Part shown: piece by piece, positions 58,741 through 64,000 of the stretch
Layout of the letters: every line of letters begins with the position of its first letter
How positions within the stretch are numbered: the stretch's first letter is position 1
Position numbers and translations under genes: made by a program
Notes under the pieces: generated by a model
Told to the model about the DNA's origin: nothing
Databases searched by the model: none
The model's input: the letters and a program-made list of their open reading frames with translations, nothing else
Assembly (NCBI GenBank): GCA_963169105.1
Contig: OY720632.1
Coordinates: 192,202,448-192,266,447 of the forward strand
From: Ceriagrion tenellum
Lineage: Eukaryota; Arthropoda; Insecta; Odonata; Coenagrionidae
Direction of reading: 5' to 3'
Length of the DNA stretch: 64,000 nucleotides

Positions 58741-61700
58741 GTATCATTGTTCAATATGCTGTTCTACAACATCTCGCCGGAGAAAGTGGAGTTTATCCAT
58801 ATCAACATGGCAAAACATAATGTAATTCAAAACAAAAAATGACAATTCTTGTTAAATTATAATTTCATTTGATGTTTTCACATGCTTCCTGTGTATTTTT
58901 ACCCTTTTGCACCCAGTCCATGCAGTGAAATCTACTATCCTCGTCATGAGTGTCGTGGGCATATTCCTTTGCGAGGAACTCTCTCGGAACTAGGAATTAC
59001 ACAGGAACCCTTACTTCTGGTTTGTCTTTGGACATTAGTCAGCAGGATACCAGACACTTTCCTTGATAACTGACCTGGGATTAATGATTAAAAAAGTAAC
59101 AACTAAATTTAACTGAGTCAAAATTTGTTAACTTTTTCATTATTTTTTTATTGCCACAACTTTTAACTTTAAATCGATAGCGCTGTTGTTAATGATGAAA
59201 TTAAAAATTACTTTTCCCAAAAGTTTCCTTTGCAGAGCATTGAAATGCACATAGACATAGGAGAAAGTTGAAAAAACTCTAGGGCTTTGACCCTGTTTGG
59301 ACACCTACCCTGCATGACAACCTTGTGTTGATATGATACTCTCACTTTTTGTTTAGTATTTTTCTTTACACCTTGAAAGGTTATCCATAAAATTAAATTT
59401 TTATCTTAATCGGGTACTTTTCAGTTAACACTTATCAGCTACTTTATTTTACTATCAACTTATGAAATACACATTATTCTGTGACTAACAGTGCTAAAAT
59501 TCACTGATTTTCTGAATCAAAATGTTTGCACTTTTGGAGTGTTTCATGTGCACATATTTCCTTTTGTCACCATTTGAGAAGCATGCTGACATTTGGTCGC
59601 TACGGAGTGCATCTTAACATTCATTGTGTATAGAGGGCTTTGGGGAGGGAAGTAAGAATAAATGGATGAACTGTTTGAATAGGAGGATTATCTTGTCTGC
59701 AAGGAGGGAACTTGTCTTCTTGCTGTTCCACGTCAGTGCGTTGCGGTCTGACATTGGAATTCTTGAAAACTATGCATCTCCTTTTCCCACCCACTATCCT
59801 GAGAGGTGCGCTGCTTTACTGCCTTATTTCCCTAGGCTCGACAAAAGTCCTTTCCACCCTCAGGGCCTCGTGTAGGTGTTGGACTTCCATTGGTTTTTTT
59901 ATGAGGGTGGAGTGAGATGCCGTGTGGCATACTGCACTCCGGCCAGGTCTCTGTTTAGGGTTGGATGGGAAGCTGATGAAATGGAGCAGATTGAGGGAGT
60001 ACAGTGGCATGCTCTGGGTGTAATTTATAAGGCCTGATTGTAAGTGCCGTGATGGCATGAGTCGAAAGAATGACCCTGAGCGAGTACATGTCTCATTCTG
60101 GGTGTTGGAGGTTTGTTGAAGAGCAGAATGATGATAGCAGTGGGAAGGGAAGAAAAGACAGCATACAGACTCACAATCTTTCTCTTGTTTTTTTCCACTC
60201 CATGCCTCCTTTCCCTCCTCTGCTGTCCTTCCTGAATCCTTCAAGATTACTCCTCACAACCATTACCTCCAAAATCACTATTATGATACAAAATGTTGCT
60301 AATGGCAGTTGCCATTGAAACAATGTCAAAAATATTGGGAAATTAACTTCTCTATGAGAGGAAAATTTCCAATTATTCTTTATTTGGTCCTCCTATTATA
60401 AATCTGAAGAAGAATTTCTTGTGAGATGTTTAAGATGATTTTTTTTTCAGTGGTAAGAATGCTTCAGATATTGGTGCCCACTAATTTGTATTAACCTCCC
60501 ATAATATTTCTGTTCCATAATTATGGCTTGGAAGGGCTGTGGAGCAACTTATGGCCAAATAACGTACGTCCTCACAAAAACCAACTGTAATTGTCCGTTT
60601 ATCTTAATATACAGACTGTGGATGCATTAGACCTCTTCTGTGATGGAATCCCTGAATTAAATTGTTAGCAATGAGTATAAAACAATCTCGCGTGATAAGT
60701 AGTTGAGGAAACAGTAATATTGCCATGAAAAGACATGTCCATGTGTATTGTGGTGATAAAAATTACAAATACATGACAAATGTTCAAGATGTTATTGCAA
60801 TAATCACATTTACATAATGATAAATGATATTTATGCTCATACTTTTACATTTTGTCAAAAGTTGCCGAGCCCCATGCACAAAGTGTAGAAGAACAATAGG
60901 GAACCTGGTCTCCCTCTGTGCCCTTGGGTAGAACAGTGTTCACAGCAGTATTTAATAGGTTTTTTTGTTGCTGCCTTCCAAGAAAGTAATTTCCAGGAAA
61001 TGGGATCTAGGCTTAGAGGATGGTAGAGGTTGGAGAGCAGAGAGATAAGAGGACAGGATGAGGGATTCATTGGGGTCGCTGGTAGAGGAAAAAGCTGTTT
61101 ACAAGAAAAAGGTGAAATACATGGATCCCCAGCTTTTTGTACTGATCAAGTATTTTTCCTTTCAAAGCTATAGAATGCCATTGTCTGATCAAAGTGGTCA
61201 ATTACACCCATCAACTCATTGTGCTTCTCTACAGTCTCTGGCTTAGAAAACTCTGTCTTCTGTTCAAGTTTGTATGTAAACCATGTGACTCCTGAATTTG
61301 GGACAGATCTTCAGAATGTCTCTGTTGTTCCTCCACATCAGAATGCAGATGTACTCCATCTTTAGATTTGTAAGATTTAGATTAGGTTTGTAAGTTTTGA
61401 CTTCATGTGGTAGTCTGTGGATCTCGCCCTGATACCAAAGGCTGTGGGCATTGTGTGGAGGTTGTGAGGGAAGGGAATTCTTTCTCTTCCACAGCCTGAA
61501 ATCTTCATGTTTTCCCTCCTTGTTTTTGCTCCATCTGAAATTATTAAATATAATTTAAAGTTCAAAATTCTCAGATATTTTATTACATTTACACAGGATA
61601 AAGAATAAATCATTCACTATACTTGATGCAGATAAGAGGTAAAAAGTAGCTCAGAACGATTCCACTTAACTGTAGTCATCAGTTCAGCAGGAAAATCCAC

Positions 61701-62339
61701 ATTAGCTGAGTCAGCTTGAGCAATACTTATGAGGTTATTTAAAGAGTATTTTACATTAATAAATTATTAACAAAAACCGTTGAGAATAGAGCAAAAACTA
61801 TCTCTGATGTTAAAATAATCCCCAGATTAATGTCCCATAAAATTGCTATGAAAATATTGAGACAGTTGGAATTATTTTTGGAAAACCTTTTTTACTATAG
61901 AAACATATGTAAGCATAAATAAGATACTGTGATAATCATAAGATACTCTCATTTTGCAATAAATAAACTCCTCTGTGCCCTTCAAAGTACTCCCTACTCT
62001 CTACATGGACTCCAACAAATGCCTTTGAAACGGACAATAAAAGAGCCAGAGATGACAAAAAAATAGGAAGTTATCTGACGTGAGATAAATTAATTTTAGT
62101 TAAATTTTGAAGTACTTTTCAAAGTAGCAGTTCTCATCATTATTCATCAGAGATTGTTAACCAACACTAAGAAGGATTGAATAATGTGACATTTGTAATA
62201 AAAAAATTCAATGCAATAATTACAAGGTCATAGTTAAACAAAAATTCATGGATATTAAATTAGGAAGGCATCAACTGGCATTTCATTATCAAATGGAAGC
62301 AAAAGTGAATAATTTTATAAAGATATAGGTATGCAGCCA
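58741..62339 (+). other. Probable PIGN intron 2, later part; no gene recognised
   Basis: The frames at 58882-59073 and 59624-59875 are open but match nothing I recognise and lack convincing splice or start context. 59620-60250 is somewhat richer in G+C than its surroundings. No transposon end was identified. Confidence 0.4.
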
Positions 62340-64000
62340 TTTTAATGCAGTTAGGTTTAAAAATATTCTATAAAAATAAATGTAAGCCATCCGATCACCT
62401 AGAGTATGCAGCTTTAAAGAAAAGACATTGTCAAATTTTATAATTGACGAAAAAATCCTTTAATGACCATAGAATTCTAAATGCAAATAGTAAATCCAAA
62501 GAAATTTGGAAAATTATAAAAGAATCCAAGATCCCCACAGCAATCAAAAGCAGGATCTCAACCTTCTGGACCCTGTGGGTGACATTATTTCTGATTACTC
62601 AAAAATTGTTTCTAATTTTAATGATTTCTCCTTGTTCCATCAGACTCCCTCAAACCAGTTTAATCCAGACATCTATCCTCTGACTCAAAGCTCATCTAAT
62701 TAATTATACTTGTTTCCCTGCACAGAATTGGAACTGACCAACGTCATTAATAAGTTTCCTAACAAATGCAGCTCTGGTATGAATGGTATCCCTGGTGTAG
62801 TGTTTTAAAAGTCAGTCATTCACTACTTTTACCAATCAAACTCGGATTGATATTAACTCTGACCGATCTGAACATTCAAAGCTGGGCCAGCCAGCCAACT
62901 TGGATCACCTGTTTTACCAATGCAAAATCGATTGAAATATCAATTTGAATCGGTTCATATTGATTTGAAATGTCAGACTGGCAGAGAAAGAGGGCCAAGT
63001 TAGCCCGCTTCTCATATAGATCTCACTAGCCCGTTGCGTTTCCCATACCAAGCTGAACTGAGTTCAATTGGCAAACATAGTGATTGTTATCAATGAATAA
63101 ATAATCTTCCTTATTAGTGAGTCCTGAAGACAGGGAGTTTTCACTGATGCTCTTAAAACTGCTGAAGTTGTACCTATCTATAACGGCAAAGTGAGCAAAC
63201 AGGATATGAACTCTGACCAGCTGATCTCACTGCTAAACCAGATAGGGTAAATAGTTGAAAATATTTTCAATAACTGACTGACCTCATACCTGGAATCTTC
63301 TAATCTATGGTCTGTCTCCCAGAATGGAGTCAGAAAATGCTGATCCACATCTACAGCCACATGCCACTTGATAAATCAAATACTATATAATCTTGACAAT
63401 AGAACAGAAACACTGGGCTTATTCTTTGACTTCTCAAAGGCTTTTGATCTCGTCAATCATCAGCTACTCTTATTAAAACTGGGACAATATGGAGCATTTC
63501 TTACAAGGGACAATATGGAATCAAGAGGCATTTCTTACTAGTTGATTGGATCCTATCTGAGCTCCAGGCACCAACAAGTCACTCTATCCAAAAATGGCAC
63601 TACATTTGCCTCCTATTGCAAAGAAGTCACATCAGGTGTACCCCAGGGCCCAGTCCCGGGTCCTATCCTATTTTTAATTTATATTAATGACTTGCCAGAA
63701 ACTCTACAATCTCTTCCAGAAGTCGAGCCAATACTGTATGCTGATGACACCAATGTCATTGTGTCAGCCTCATCAGTGAATAACTTGACTCTTAGGGCAG
63801 CTAGAGCTACTGAAATTCTGCATGATTGGTGCCTCCACAATTTCAATAAACTCAACCTTGAAAAGTATAGTCTCATATACTTCTCTAATAATAATAAAGT
63901 CTCAGCTTCAATAGACATTGATACAGGGTAAATGTCTCCCACAAATAACTAGCACGAAGTTCCTGGGAGTTATCCTTACTGATATATAATAATGCAATGG
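62340..64000 (+). pseudogene. CR1/jockey-like LINE relic, reverse transcriptase, running off the window
   Basis: From about 62440 the sequence carries NANSKSKEIWKIIKESKIPT, the region before the reverse transcriptase, then ELTNVINKFPNKCSSGMNGI, followed by the dispersed repeat at 62831-63059. After that come ALKTAEVVPIYNGKVSK, TLGLFFDFSKAFDLVNH (63415), TSGVPQGPVPGPILFLIYIN (63627) and the catalytic ILYADDTNVIVSAS (63734). NFNKLNLEK (63840) leads out of the window. Stops at about 63250 and 63540 and the inserted repeat mark it as inactive. Its YADD box is intact. Confidence 0.83.
62831..63059 (+). repeat. Dispersed repeat, copy B, inside a LINE relic
   Basis: This second copy of the repeat at 47109-47331 lies between two pieces of the LINE reverse transcriptase. 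It separates NKFPNKCSSGMNGIPG upstream from VVPIYNGKVSKQ downstream, so it appears to have inserted into the LINE. Exact borders are uncertain. Confidence 0.72.

Noticed and set aside
58882..59073. Open frame with SEIYYPRHECRGHIPLRGTL
   Set aside because: No domain recognised, no splice context tying it to PIGN.
59624..60244. Overlapping + and minus frames in a G+C-richer stretch
   Set aside because: Neither strand resembles a known protein; frames are mutually overlapping and short.
1..64000. CRISPR arrays, bacterial operons, phage genes, tRNA genes
   Set aside because: None seen: no regularly spaced identical repeats with unique spacers, no operon-like gene packing, no cloverleaf with A and B boxes that I could identify by eye.

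Overview
This is a stretch of animal nuclear DNA, most likely from an arthropod and probably an insect. The genes have introns with GT/AG borders, exons are short and far apart, and the rest is AT-rich and full of decayed transposons. The mix of Penelope-like elements, several non-LTR retrotransposon (LINE) lineages, hAT and P-element-like transposase relics and TTAA-flanked foldback elements fits a large, repeat-rich insect genome. I cannot name the species.

Three conserved protein-coding genes can be supported, all on the + strand. (1) The last two coding exons of the RhoGAP93B/Vilse (ARHGAP39) orthologue lie at 10706-11012 and 14029-14223. They encode most of the RhoGAP domain and the C-terminus; the earlier exons lie upstream of the window or were not found. 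(2) A complete queuosine 5'-phosphate N-glycosylase/hydrolase gene (QNG1, formerly C9orf64/DUF2419) has five coding exons between 38608 and 47949. They join in frame to 343 residues, with a polyadenylation signal just downstream. (3) The first two coding exons of PIGN (GPI ethanolamine phosphate transferase 1) lie at 50290-50504 and 50688-50808; the rest of the gene must lie beyond a further intron. The genes belong to unrelated pathways (Rho signalling, tRNA-modification micronutrient salvage, GPI-anchor synthesis) and are simply neighbours.

Layout: 1-6.9 kb, a gag-like relic and a frameshifted hAT transposase with a 230-bp TTAA-flanked foldback element nested in it. 7.6-8.5 kb, a LINE tail on the minus strand. 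10.7-15.8 kb, the RhoGAP93B 3' end, with a 330-bp inverted repeat in its intron. 15.8-30.4 kb, a long stretch with no recognised gene, holding small foldbacks and tandem duplications and an orphan TATA-type, CpG-containing segment near 28.9 kb. 30.4-37.3 kb, an RTE-like LINE (minus), a diverged tandem array, two Penelope-like relics (plus) and another LINE (minus). 38.6-48.0 kb, QNG1, whose last intron contains an 18S rRNA-derived fragment. 48.4-49.4 kb, a third Penelope-like relic. 50.3-64 kb, the PIGN 5' exons, then LINE and P-element-like relics in what is probably PIGN intron 2.

The observations most worth following up are the 18S rRNA pseudogene in a QNG1 intron, the clean TTAA insertion inside the hAT relic, a recurring hammerhead-like motif (CTGATGA, one base, stem, GAAA) at several loci, and the long inverted repeat at 12.2-12.5 kb. 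No convincing new gene system was found; the novelty here is in the repeat biology.
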